Below, one piece after another: positions 23,666-35,709 of a stretch of 64,000 nt of DNA. Both the position numbers and the translations under genes were made by a program. The stretch's first letter is position 1; every line of letters starts with the position of its first letter. Origin of the DNA: Dioscorea cayenensis subsp. rotundata (taxonomy: Eukaryota > Streptophyta > Magnoliopsida > Dioscoreales > Dioscoreaceae); the NCBI RefSeq assembly GCF_009730915.1, contig NC_052476.1, forward strand, positions 20,193,257 through 20,257,256, read 5' to 3'. The notes beneath the pieces are model-generated. The model was given only the letters and a program-made list of their open reading frames with translations, searched no databases and was not told the DNA's origin.

Positions 23666-24544
23666 TATTTACATTTGAAAACAAATTGACAAATGGAGCA
23701 TAAGACATGTTATTCAAAAATAATTTAACCTCAAGCTGCATTTACCCCTTGTCACGCGATCGCCGGTCGCCCTCCCTCCTTAAGTACGCGGGTAATATAC
23801 CGTAATCCGGCGTAGTGAACGTCTGTTCGCGGTGAATGTAGAATCTCACCCACAAGAATTGCCGATAAACCGCATTTATCGCATTTGCCAGCAATCGACG
23901 CCTTGCTGGGCGCGTTTCGCCGCGCATCGCGCGGTACTTTTGTTGTCGCCGACCGCTTAACTCCATATCGACACAATAGGCTACCGAATAGATCTACCGT
24001 CACGAGATACGGAAGTCGGACACGATATCACCGACTTTAAATACCAAATGTATATTAACCTGGACATACTAAAGAACTTACCATGTCCAATCGCTGCATC
24101 CTTATCGCAGGTCCTGTATCACGAAGAATAACGCCTCAGGATTCTCGCTTTGGTCATCGCTCCGTGACGCACGCCATGGAAGTGCCATTCACGATCATTC
24201 CGGAGGATCGATCAATTAACTTCACGTTGTGTCACAGGCACAAAGATCCCTCGAATCATAGCCATAATCAGGTCACTGCTGGCCACGGGTCCTCCGCTGA
24301 CATAAACAACAAGAAGCTGGCCCTCGATGACGGAGGCGCCGCTTCAGATACGCGATATCGCTGTCAAATGACTTTTCAGTACATGACACGAAAGCGGCCC
24401 ATCACATCATCATCGATCACCTCTCCTTCCCCTCAAGCAGTATAACCCCGTCATGGTGTAAGCTCGACAACAGGCTATTCTTCCACACGCACAAATAGCC
24501 GAGGTTAAACGACAATGATATAGTGAAGACCATATCAGACATAT

Positions 24545-24673
24545 TTAAACGATATTATCAATCGTTACATGATATTATATATAATTAAACGGTAAGCTGA
24601 AAACTTAAACGATAACATAACGGTATTAAACACTATTAGGGTAGAAGTTAAACACTATAAGAAACCCTTAAAC
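24545..24673. repeat. TTAAAC array, block 2 (20-22 bp period)
   Basis: Cores begin at 24545, 24585, 24605, 24626, 24648 and 24668, with a decayed core (TTACAT) at 24565 filling the only double-length interval. Spacings are thus 20, 20, 20, 21, 22, 20 bp. Sequences between cores differ, so this is phased spacing rather than a simple tandem copy. Confidence 0.8.
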
Positions 24674-25930
24674 AATATCATAAAAACGCTACACTTATTT
24701 CCGTCCATAGAGCAAATGAGGAAGATCCTCATCAACCCTCGTCAGGATCAGTAAGACGACTCAGCCAACCCATTTCTTCCTTTCTGAATAAAAGCTTTCC
24801 GAGCCGGGCCCCGTCCACGATCTGTTTCGACCATCTGCTCTCGACTAGTTCTGCGGGTCTTCACGCGATCTTCGCTGTTCGGGTCCGCGGACACTGCGAT
24901 TAGATCAACCGCACACATCTCACATCGTCGCTCTGGCTGTGATCGTTCGCTCGACGCCGGGACCAGCGCACGACAAAGATCAACCTGCATACCTCACATG
25001 GTTCTTGTTGCGGTGGATCCGGTCGCCCGCGTGGTCGCGGATCAGTTTATCATCCGCCACGCGCGAACGGATTCGACGATCTTCTCAACCGCGGCCACGA
25101 CAACAAAGATCATCGAGACACACCTCAACTGCGTGATCTTCGTGGATCGCGGGCCCATCTTCACGCCCGATCTTGGCACCGTTCCACCGGTCGACGATTT
25201 CATCGGAAGAGAGTCAATCACCTTCTCAACCGCTGCAGCACGGCCACATCATCTACTTACGCCCTCCACCGCCACGTCTACGTCATCAACGGCTGACGAC
25301 TCGAAGAATGACGATCACCGATGGTGTCAAAGCTATTGCTTTCATCGTCACCGGCGCGAGACATGAGGCATGATTGTTCTCCTCTTTTTCGCAAGTCTCT
25401 TCGAATGTGGGCCGCTTTGGAACGACCTTCCCGATGATGTCGCCGTCGCCAAATCTCGACGCCTCGCTCGTCCCGGTGCTTTTTCGAGGACGGCGCAAAT
25501 GGTCTGCGAACGCCCTTCCGATCCCACACGAAATGGCAAGCCGAGGAAACTCTGGGTCATCAATATCCGTACGCTCGCGATAAGAGTTGTGCGACATCTT
25601 CGCCCAATGTCACCGTGGCCGCCACGGCTCGGGAGGGCTCGCCATGGTCGGGGACCGCTGCATGTCGTGGAGGGGTTGTCTGAACCGCCGGGGAGGGGAG
25701 GGCCTCCTGGCCGAGGAACGCGCGTGCGCGTGGTCGGAAGTAGGAGAATCCAGGCCCAGCCAGCATGTATAGAGGTCCGCCTCTCATCCTCGCCCGAGCA
25801 AGTGGTTCCGGAGCAATGGCATCCATCCGCTCGGTCTGGGCGCCAACAAATATTTTTTCTTCAAGATTCACGGAATCAAACCAGAAACTAACATATGTAA
25901 ACCAAAACAATTTCAACGAGATCATTCATT

Positions 25931-26062
25931 TTAAACTATAAAAACTATATATTTAAACGTTATAGAATATAATTAAACGGAGAACAAAAATATTTAAACG
26001 AGTTATGAATAATAGTTAAACGGTAAATACTAAAGTTAAACGCTAAATAAAAATGTTTAAAC
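25931..26062. repeat. TTAAAC array, block 3 (20-22 bp period)
   Basis: Seven perfect TTAAAC cores begin at 25931, 25953, 25973, 25994, 26016, 26036 and 26057, giving spacings of 22, 20, 21, 22, 20 and 21 bp. Many are followed by CG (TTAAACG). This is the cleanest array and lies directly downstream, in the minus-strand sense, of the DUF1985-like remnant. Confidence 0.9.
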
Positions 26063-26079
26063 ATTAAAGACTTATGTTA

Positions 26080-26880
26080 GACATCGTCCACGATTTATTA
26101 CCTCTTTTCCATCGAGCGACGACAAGCTCGCTTTTCACCGCCGCTCGCTTCCAGTAAGTACTTTCACCGTAGCACAAAGATCCTTGGGATCTCGCTGAAA
26201 CGGACTTTCTTCCCCGCTCCGGCCAGCTCAGAAAACCGCACGCTAAGCGACCGAGCAACCCTTAATGTACCCTCGTGTGGTCTTCTTCCCTGCAAGATCT
26301 ATCTTGCACTCGGGCTGCCGCCATGGAATATCCTCCATAAGCCACTTGTCAGGCGCTCGCGCCCTACGCCAGACGCCCCTACGGCCGGTAGATCATCGAC
26401 GTAATCAACGATCCGCTCTGAACCGAGCATGATGTATTTGGGAAGAGGATCGTCCCCTACGAGGTACACCATCGAGTTCGACAAAAATTATCTTCTTCTC
26501 CCTCTCGTCGAACAAGTCGCACCGTAGCGCTCTGACGGAGTCTCTGCGCTCTCGTAGGTCTCGATAGATACCGCCTTCGAACGCCGACCGGGTTTTCTTC
26601 TTCTCGAAAGACCACCGCGCCGCTCATCGCAACGCGTACTCAAGAACGAGGGCCACATCTTCGAGGTCTCGAAACTCGCAGAGCTTTCCCGATCCCGAAT
26701 TTATCAGTGCGACCATCGCATCTTTGCAAAAAGAGAATCAAGAAGGGCCCTCTCGTATATGGCTTCCACCTAAAATAACGCCGCAAACGGTGTCCTTCGA
26801 ATAATCTCCCAAAGGTCGAGGGTCATGTTAACTTTCAATTCGCCTAAGGTCTCCACAACCGCTGTCAAATAGCAACGCCC
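26080..26880 (-). pseudogene. Decayed DUF1985-like (Ulp1-associated) element protein
   Basis: Minus-strand translation, shifting between frames, gives in order: LKVNMTLDLWEIIRRTPF (about 26782-26840), LEDVALVLEYALR (about 26635-26675), YVDDLPAVGASG (about 26370-26410), GYIKGCSVA (about 26240-26270), then CYGESTYWKRAAVKSELVV (about 26110-26170). The order (an LxxIxxTPF start, an EDVALVLG-like core, a short YVDDL stretch and a GYxKGCxxAL end) fits DUF1985, a domain carried with Ulp1-type proteases by plant MULEs. Several stops and frameshifts break it, so it is not functional. I could not confirm a Ulp1 catalytic part further along. The assignment rests on motif memory only. Confidence 0.45.
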
Positions 26881-26932
26881 ATTAACTAGGTCGACCGCCA
26901 TAATCACAAGCCCGCAGAGATTGACAAAAAGT

Positions 26933-27086
26933 TTAAGCTGAAATATAAGGTTTTAAACGTAGAACTCTCGCTTATTAAATGTAGATATAAAATGTTAAAC
27001 AGAGACCCATTTTTGTTAAACAGTAGACGATAATACTTAAAACGTAGACAACAAATGTTAAACTCAGAACATCTCATTTCTTAAAC
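26933..27086. repeat. TTAAAC array, block 4 (20-23 bp period)
   Basis: Cores or one-base variants begin at 26933 (TTAAGC), 26953, 26975 (TTAAAT), 26995, 27016, 27037 (TTAAAAC), 27058 and 27081. This block lies directly upstream of the minus-strand DUF1985-like remnant, so that the remnant is bracketed by blocks 3 and 4. Confidence 0.85.
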
Positions 27087-27822
27087 GCCAACCCTCATTT
27101 CAGAAATCGCAACCATATCAAACGAAACTGGAAATGTACATTATAAATATTACATAAATCATAACAATCGAAAAACTATTTCGATAGCGATACATACGAA
27201 AACGCAAAACAAAAACAAAACCCCTAGCCGAGAAATCTCCTCGCAGACTAACAAAAACCCCACCGAGAAATCCCCTCGCAGACTTCAATATCTTCCAACA
27301 AAAAAACAGAGCACAAAACAAAACCGAAAAAAATCTTTTTCAGAATGTAATGCTTAACATAAAACCATACTCAATACCTTAGATCAGAACTCATGAAATG
27401 CCAACTAGTTACATGGGGACTTCTCCTTCGAGATACCGTGGAAAGGGAAAAAGTCGATGAAATGCTAATTACAGAGGCTTTCACGGTAGAGACAACTCGA
27501 GACAAACTCGAAACTGAAAAGTCAAGACGTGAGTCGAGAAAAAGCAATTAAACTAGCTCCAATAAATTGCCTCTCTAGGGTTACCCTACTGAAAACCCCC
27601 CACTTCCTCCTCAAATCGCCGAGATGGTCAGTACCACGACTCCCCACGCAAGGGCATTTTCGTCCCAAAAAAATTTGAAACTCACTCCGCTCACATCCGC
27701 TACGTGGTTTGGGGGTTTGAAAAACATAGACTTTTAAAAAGGAGGGGTTTTTTTGGGGATTGCAAAACTAACGTGTGTTTTTGCAATTTTTACAAACTTA
27801 AAGGGTTTTTTTGGCAATTTCC

Positions 27823-28420
27823 ACTTAAAAATTATAGAATAAGACTTTTATTATACAATGAATTAGAATATATAAAATAATTTTTTTAAAATTTTTGCTG
27901 TTTCTTAAAAAAAAATTAAGATGAATAAAAAAGGATAAAGAATGTTCTACGTTTTATATAAATTATTTAATTGATTTTTTGGTCATATATATAGAAATAC
28001 TAATAATTTGTTGATATATATATATATATATATATTAACAAGAGTATATAACTAGAGTATGCAAACCAAAACAAAAATATAAAATATTTTTTTGCACATG
28101 TCTGTGTAAGAAAAAAATAGAAAATATCCAACTGCTACTTGGTTCCCTTGAGTAGGGTATTTGTTTTTAGGAGAATCTGAAATTGAACTCCCAAATCCAG
28201 ATAAAGTGCGCTCATACACATCTCCTCTTCCTTTAAATAAAGAGTGCTTGTGACTTATTTAAAAAAATAAAATAAAATAGATTGTGTTTGGAAACATTCA
28301 TCATTTTTTATCTACATAAGCCAAAGCCCATAGCATTGGCTACGTTTCGGCATAAATGCGAGGAGGATGTATAGCTCATATAGGATCTTTGTAGAATAGC
28401 TGTTATAGGATTATGTGCAA

Positions 28421-28460
<40 letters not shown>

Positions 28461-31133
28461 TTATGTGGGAAGAATATCTCTCGTTCTCTCTTCTAGAGTT
28501 GCATGATGGGGGATTTATCTCTAGGAGGTCAGTCAAGCCACTATAACTGGTGCATATTTATATTTGTTTGTTATTTATTCCCTATTTACTTTATTTTGAT
28601 ACTCAAAAATATAAATATATTTTAAGCTCAAACATGTGCTAATCCCAATCTTGAATATAAATAAATAATTTTGTTTCTATAGAGCTATGTGAATAAATAA
28701 TTCTTTTTTGGTCTATGACCCATTTCATCAATTTCATCCAAGCATTAGGAGAGTAGACATGTCCCAATAGATGTCAATAAATAAGATTTTTATCACTAAA
28801 CATCTTAAATATGAAAGTAATTTTTTTCTAAAAATAAAATTATGTCCTTATTTTTTATTATTATTATTAGAAAACACTTAAAGCATTTTATTAAAAATCT
28901 CCAAAGATTATAAACATTGGTTTTTCCTTCTCTAAAAAAAATCTTGACATCACTTGTGAAATTATCTAAGTTTTTTTTTTCCTTAAAGGACAAACATTAA
29001 TTCAAGGACTATAATTGAGTTTTTAATTTTTAAAATTTTTAATATGCAAATAAAATTAATTTTTTTATTTATTTGAAAAGTAGAGAAATTAGTCATGTAT
29101 ATGTATATTATCTTTAAATAATATACTCACTCCGTTTCATCTTAATAGTTACATTTAATTTTTTTTTAAAATTATTTGTCATTTATAAGAATTTGATAAA
29201 CATTAAATATTTTTTATTTATTTTTTTAAAACCAAAGTGTGTGCATTAATAAAAATAAATAACTCTAACAAGGATAAAAATGTCTAATCATAATTTTTTT
29301 TATTAAATTTTAAGAGTTTAAATGACAGTCGTAATATTTATATAATACTCAAATGTCACCATTAATATAAATTAGAGGTAGTAATAGAATTCATAAATAA
29401 AATATTTTCTGTGGCAAACATTGGAAAGCCAAAACCTACATTCCTTTCATTTAATGCCCACTTTGTTGGGCTGGAAAATCCAAACCCAGAACATAAAGCT
29501 TAAAGCCCACAAACATGGATTGCAATTTCAAGAAAAAGGGTTATATATATATAGCAATTCATCATCTAGGGACATATCTGCTCTGTAGAGCGGCTGTTAG
29601 ATTATCATTTGAAGCCTGCTATTAATATGAGTTTCCCTCCCTTGAAATCAGAACTTGTTTACAATGAAAAAGAACATGCATGTTCCATAAATAATATAGA
29701 GGGCTGGTTATCTACGAATATCTTTAGATTTAAAATCTAGAGATATTTACACAATGGCCGTTAGATTAAAGTCCAATGGCCACTGTGTAGATCTTTTTTT
29801 CACTATAAATAAAATTAATTTCAAAGTAGAGTATTAATAGCAACTATTAGATATTAATTTAACAACTATGGATGTCTTTAGATAACGAATTACCATATAT
29901 ATATACCCGAAACCCTAATGATACACACAAAGGAATATAAAGGAATACTAGTTTATAGATTTTTGCATGTATATATTACAATAAAAAAAAATAGAATATT
30001 GCAAAAAGAATATATAATATTAAGGAGGATATATAACAAGTGTATATGTTTGTATATAATTTAATAAAATATCATATATTTCATTCATATTTTAAAGATA
30101 AATAAAATTTATATAAGAAGAATATTTGCAAATGAAAATGATGGAAGCATGTTGTATTCAATTATTAATATTTTTACATAGCTTATACATATTCACAATA
30201 AAATACTAATTTTTCTATCTTAATTATTATTTAGTATGAACCCTTTGAATTCTTTAAGTTTAATTTTTCCTCAGTTTGACATCTTTGTTTTAGTGATTGG
30301 TTCCATGAATATAAACAAATAGCAAACATGTGCGGTTAATATTTAAATTTTGAAGTTATTTTTTTTCTTATTATTATTGTGATAAAGTAGACAAGTTAAA
30401 GACTTGCACAACATAAATATAGAGTTAATAACTTAATACACCCGTACTCTCACCCTATATGAGCTAAAGTTCGAATTCGTTTTTCAATAAGAACACAAAT
30501 ATAATCCGCACGATACCTAGTGCCAATAGATCAAGCGGTTATTGGCCTTTTAAGTTAATTATTAACTATTGATTATTTATTTATTTATTTATACTGATTA
30601 TTGTGAAAAGGATTGTTAATTGCCAATTGAACACAAACAAGAGAATTTTATTGTAAAAATTATTAAATTGTTATAAAACTTTAATAGAATGGATGCCTAT
30701 TCATATATAACTCTTCATCTTTGCAAAAGTCCTTATTCTTTTTCATTTCCTCGAACTTCTAACAACTCCTAAAACCAATCATCTCCTGATATTAATGATA
30801 TATGTAATCTTTCATATGTTTTACTTAGTCTATAAATAGAGGCTTTATGAGTTTATGCATACCAAAACTGAATGCAAAATTTTTGTAATCTTTACACACT
30901 CTCGTTTTTTAGCTTGTTTATTGTGTTAATTTTTTTCTTAATTTTATAACATAGTTTAAATAATTTCCCTCCAATAATAAATATTATTATTAACAAAATA
31001 ATAATTATTATTTATAGAGTTTAATGAAAAAAGGCCATAAATACGGAATGTATAATTGCATTGTCAAGTTGGGTTCAAGTCACATTCAACATAAATTTGG
31101 TTGCCCATATACACTATCTAATCCTATTTTTTT

Positions 31134-31178
<45 letters not shown>

Positions 31179-32378
31179 GGGTTTTGCATATGCATATATA
31201 TATATATACTATTCAATCTATCAAGGCTAATAAAATACAATGAATTAGAATTTTACATTGAATATTAAATAGTGAAAAAGTTGATAAAAATATTCATACA
31301 TTCAACGTAGAAATAAATTCATGTACTATATTATATATATATAACTATTAGTCCTTAACGGCAAGTTTGCTCCAATTTCATAGAAATTATCATCTAATAT
31401 ATTAAAAAAAAAAAAAAAACTTTGTCAAACCTTTGCTTTATTGACCTTCAAATTCTTGTTAGATATACATAACTTCTTTAAATTTTATTTATGTAATTCA
31501 ACAAGGACTATGCATATGATATTTATTAAATTTTGCAAGGATATATTATAAAAGAAAAATAGGGAAAAAAAAATATGGGTCAAAAATTAGGCCATTGAGT
31601 AGCATGAGTTGACTTTGTAAATGTTTGAATTAAAAGTCAAAATCCAAACTCTTTTTCCTTCCGCGTAAGTTTCCGTGTTTTTGTAGTTTCTTCAACTTGT
31701 TTATACCCACCAAAATTATCAGGCTTGACGCGTACCAAACAATTATATACCTTTTTTTAAAGAGATTTATTTAAATAATTTCACTATATATATATATATA
31801 TATATTAAAAAAAAACATAATTTTAAGTTTTTTTTACCTTCACTAATCACTACACATATATTTACACAATCATATCTCTTAATTTTTATTTTAAGCCTCT
31901 CTCTCTCTCTCTCTCTCTCTTATTATTATTTTTTTAAAATTTAACTATTTTTTTTAAGAATTTTAAATTCATTGGTTTTTTTTTAACGGAGAACAAACAT
32001 TATAAAACAATAAACCTGAGGTAGTGAATTTTTTTAACATAAATAAAAAGTTAAACTCAAATTTATTTAAATACTCAAGAGTCGGTCACTTATAGCAACT
32101 CATACTAAAAATTATTATACATATACACACATCATAACAGCAATATTTTAAAAAAATATACTATTTTATCAACAACACAACAGTTGATACATTGACATCA
32201 AGTGTTTTCTCATATGTGTCATTCTAACACATAGTTTGTGCACATTTGTCAATATATATAAATTTTAAATTCCTTTCTCTTCGATTTTCTTTATTATTAT
32301 TTTTCATTTTTTTTAATTTTGTAATTTTGTAATTTTTTATTTTTATTTTTTTAATTTTTTAATTTTAATTTGTGTGTG
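27823..32378. other. AT-rich intergenic region with microsatellites
   Basis: No gene recognised. It contains (TA)n at about 28013-28034, (AAT)n at 28422-28459, (ATA)n at 31137-31177 and (CT)n at 31897-31921. A GGTTATCTACGAATATC...TTTAGATAACG pair at 29704-29890 may mark the ends of a small decayed DNA element. Near 28140-28260 a segment with AAATTGAACTCCC recalls a tRNA-derived B box but is not developed enough to call. Confidence 0.5.
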
Positions 32379-32387
32379 TATATATAT
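32379..32387 (+). promoter_or_regulatory. Probable TATA box of the CASP-like gene
   Basis: TATATATATA precedes the start codon by about 140 bp and is followed by a leader containing a short AAAGC/CAAAG repeat (32413-32443) and CTT repeats just before the ATG. Confidence 0.45.
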
Positions 32388-32519
32388 AGAGTGCACACTC
32401 ACCTCCACCAACACAAAGCAAAACAAAGCAAAGCAAAGCAAAGTACCATTCTTTCTTTTTTATACTTAACAAATCTCAAAGCTCAAAGCTTTTTCTCACT
32501 CTCTTCTTCTTCTTCTTCA

Positions 32520-34071
32520 ATGGCATCCAACCATAAGCCCGGCTTTGATGGCATTCAAGCACCCCCTTCTCTACCCCAACCCTACACCATCCGCCCTCTC
32601 TCCTCCTCTTCCTCCTCCTCCTCCTCGCCCTTGCCTGGCTACATCCTCCGCGGCGCCGCCGTGTTGCTCACTTTCATCTCTGCTATCGTTATGGGCGTTG
32701 CCAAGCAGACCAAGACCATCACTATCAACGACCCATCCACTCTCACCTCTCAGACCATCACCGGCACCGTCAAATCCACCTATGCCGCTGCCTATGTGTA
32801 TATGCCATTCATTCATCCTTTGATTTGATTCTTTATGGTTTTTCTCTTTTGTTTTCTCTTTGATTTATCAATTTGATGATTGATTGGTTGCGCAAGGATT
32901 TGTTCTTGTGTTTTCATCCGGAAAGGTGGCTTTTTTATTTGGTTTCTTGATTGATTTGTGTCATTGGATTACCTGCTTGTCCTGTTTAAATGGGGTTTTG
33001 ATGTTTGATTGGTTTTTGAATTTGTTTTTTTTTTTCTTCTTGTTTTTTTTATTTGATTTGAGTTCTGTTGTTGTCATCTTTGATTCTAGAGAAGCAGAAG
33101 AAAAATGGAAACTTTGTGATCTTTGATCTGTCGTGAATGAACTTGTTCTTGAGTTTTTCCATTTGGTCTTTTTTTATATATGATCTTCTCATTGGAATAT
33201 CATCAATCAGGTGATGAGCAATGGAAATTTTTTCTCTCTCCTTTTAGTTATTTGGATTTTATCTTGTTCTAAATTTTTGTTTTTTAGTAACTTTATATTA
33301 AATTCATAGCTTCTTTGATGCATATTTCATGTATTGTATAGTTATTGATTGAGAACCATTTGATTTCATAAAGAAAACCAAAATTTTGGATTATATATTT
33401 TTCACAAAGAAAAATTACTCTTTTTTTAGTTATTTAGATTTATCTTGTTCTGAATTTTTGTTTTTTTAGTAACTTTATATTTAATTCATAACTCCTTTTA
33501 TGTATATTTCATGTCTTGTATGGTTATTGATTGAGAACCATTTGATTTTGTCAAGAAAGCCAAAATTTTGGATTATATTTACATATGTTCTTGTGTCCTT
33601 TTGTTTAACATGAATCTTATGATTAATTCTCTGTATTTAGTCTCATTTGATTACTGTTTTTCTTACTATTTAGTCTAGTTTTTGTATCTTGATCACAGCT
33701 TAATCTTGTTTGCTATTAATTTGGTATGCAGATACTTCATAATAATCAATGTGCTTGTCTTTGTATACTCCGCGGCCGCCCTTGCAATATCAATCGCCAA
33801 TCGGGCAAGTTCTAGTAATCTAGAACTCCCATTCAACATTGCCGATTTATTGGTGGCAATACTCCTCTTCTCTTGCAATAGCGCGGCTTCAAATACAAGT
33901 GTCATAGCGAGTAACGGTAGCGATCGCCTTGGTTGGACTAAGATTTGTGACATTGTCGGGAGCTTTTGCGGGCAGGCCACCGCCGCGATTGTCCTCTCTA
34001 TGTTCGCGGCATTGGCCTATGTCTTGCTTGTCGTTCTCGGTATCATTAATCTCCACAAGAGATCTCTCTGA
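32520..34071 (+). CDS. CASP-like membrane protein (CASPL1 type)
   Basis: Two exons, 32520-32797 and 33732-34071, join in phase (GT plus A) to give 205 residues, normal for the family. An N-terminal serine-rich cytosolic tail (residues 1-42) precedes four membrane spans: RGAAVLLTFISAIVMGVA, YFIIINVLVFVYSAAALA, NIADLLVAILLFSC and TAAIVLSMFAALAYVLL. The arginine at the edge of span 1 and the aspartate of span 3 (IADLL) are the conserved pair of the CASP/MARVEL fold. CASPs build the membrane scaffold that positions the Casparian strip; CASP-like proteins do similar plasma-membrane scaffolding in other tissues. The start was chosen because the open frame upstream is only leader. The intron is about 930 bp and T-rich. 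Confidence 0.9.
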
Positions 34072-34981
34072 TGATTTCCACTTGTATCATGTTTCTGTCC
34101 GTTTTGTTGGTTTATGTTTTCTTTTTTGTCTGTTGTTATTGTTGTTGTTTTTACAAGTTCAATTCAAGTGTGCAATGTATCAAATAGTTAAGTTTTTGAG
34201 GTTTGTTTTTACAGAGTTACAGAGTCAAAGAAGAAACAGATTGGTGTAAAACTTTGTATACAATTTGTGTTGTTGTTTTGAATAGAAGAATAGATTTACG
34301 TTGTGTTATTTGTCTAGAGTTTGTGTCAATGGGGATCGAAATTTCTCTTGAACTTAATAATCGAAGATATCTGTCGATGAATGTTCATGAAACAGAAACA
34401 ATAGATCGAAATCAAAGAATCGAATAGCAGTTTCTACGAGCAACCGATGGAAAACAATATTGTCTGTTAATTACTTGCTCTGTGAAATTTTTCTGATAAG
34501 ATTACTGCAAGAAAAGAGAATTGATAAACTTTTACTGATGAAAAAGGACTGCAATTTTGTCACTAATTCAACACTAATTTACACTACAAACAATAAAAAA
34601 AAAAAAGAAAAGAAACAATAATAATGATAAAGAAGTGAATTAAGATTTAGTGATGGTGATGATAATGAGGCATTTGTTTTTTGGTCACATTCTTTGATCC
34701 TTCTGTGAACCTCTCCAAAACTCTATACTCTAGAGACCAATATTTCCAACAGTCACAATCTGACTCAATTTCCAAAACAAGAAACAAAACCTCTGTTCAT
34801 CACAATGATAACACTCCCAACTCTCCAACCAAACAAAGACCAACCATCATATCATATCACCTTCATAAACTCTTCTCTTTTTCTCTCTCTGTGTCTCTCA
34901 ATGTTCAATGTTCTTCTTCATTTATCAGTTACAAGTGTAGAAGCAGCTCCAGAAAAAGCAGGTTGTGATAAAATAACAACA

Positions 34982-35709
34982 ATGGAAAGAAGTGACATGA
35001 AAGAGAAGGACTCAAGCTCTTCTCAGACTGTCAAGAAGGACATGGGTTGCATGGAGAGAAACAGAAGAGAGAAGATGACTGAATACTTTTCCACTCTTCA
35101 ATCCATTGTTCCTAATCTCTTCCCCAAGGTCTCCTCTACATCTCTCTATCTTTTACTGCATCTCTCTCTTTCTCTGTTTCTGTTTCTGTTACTGTTTCTT
35201 CATTGAAAAACTAAATACATGTCTATATATGCATGTATGTATTTGATGCATGGACAAAATGAAAGCAGGCAACAAGAACAAGAGTGATAGATGAAACAAT
35301 AAGCTACATAAAAAGGCTTGAAGAAACAGTGATAGCTCTGGAGACAACCAAAGCTTCAATAAGACAACATGATCCTGAAACAGAGACTACTACTGCTACT
35401 GCTACTGCTGCTGCTGCTGGTGCTAGTACTTGTATCATCAAGAAGAAGAACAAGAACAATAATGATAATGATAATGATAATATGATGAGGATCACAAACA
35501 ACACACAACTGTTCACATTATCATTGGAATCAAAGCCTGGAATAGTAACACAAGTGTTGCAAGTGTTTGAAAAACACAATGCTGAAGTCTTGTCTTGCAG
35601 TGTCACTACTCAAGAGCTCAACAAGCTTCTCATTTCTCTCACTGTTCTTCTCCCTGATTTGCCTGCTTCCTTTCTTAGGATCAAAGATGACCTTTTGCTT
35701 ATTATCTAA
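34982..35709 (+). CDS. Short bHLH transcription factor with ACT-like C-terminus
   Basis: Exons 34982-35128 and 35269-35709 give 195 residues. Residues about 21-75 form a bHLH: basic region GCMERNRREKM, helix 1 YFSTLQSIVPNLF, loop split by the intron exactly after PK, helix 2 TRVIDETISYIKRLEETV. The glutamate and arginine that contact E-box DNA (E and R of ERNRR) are kept, but the position usually holding histidine is methionine, so G-box preference is not expected. The C-terminal part, LFTLSLESKPGIVTQVLQVF onward, looks like an ACT-type dimerisation fold. Between them are coding microsatellites: (ACT/GCT)n giving a Thr-Ala run and (AATGAT)n giving an Asn-Asp run. An in-frame upstream ATG exists at 34805, but the leader there is CT-rich and non-conserved. 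Small bHLHs of this kind act in development or iron/stress responses; the exact role is unknown. Confidence 0.85.

Larger units (their letters stand above)
18397..27822. mobile_element. Large CpG-rich Mutator-like element (candidate), degenerate
   Basis: The two ends are related inverted repeats. The left reads GGGAAAATTAC with CCCAAAAACCCCCTCCT inside at 18435-18452. The reverse complement of the right end reads GGAAATTGCC with CCCCAAAAAAACCCCTCC at a similar depth; both continue into further partial matches such as CACTTCAAA versus GAGTTTCAAA. Long diverged ends of this type are typical of MULEs. No clear 9-bp target duplication was found at the chosen edges. The 9.4-kb interior is far richer in CG dinucleotides than either flank. 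It lacks a long open frame, contains a decayed DUF1985-like gene on the minus strand, and several TTAAAC arrays. No convincing MURA transposase was found. Confidence 0.55.

Noticed and set aside
25370-25925. Opposed open frames of 173 and 121 codons in the CpG-rich element
   Set aside because: They overlap on both strands, are rich in Arg, Pro and Gly as expected from GC-rich DNA, and show no domain.
26933-27086. CRISPR-like array
   Set aside because: The repeated part is only about six bases and spacers are about 15 bp. The DNA is plant nuclear, so phased binding sites or a minisatellite fit better.
18388-27831. 9-bp target duplication around the MULE-like element
   Set aside because: The nine bases on each side of the chosen edges do not match; either the edges are slightly off or the duplication has decayed.
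28140-28260. Possible second SINE (AAATTGAACTCCC)
   Set aside because: A B-box-like word is present, but no A box, tail or flanking duplication could be found.
32545-32823. Alternative frames over the CASP-like first exon
   Set aside because: They are shadows of the CASP-like exon, caused by its Ser/Pro-rich repeats.
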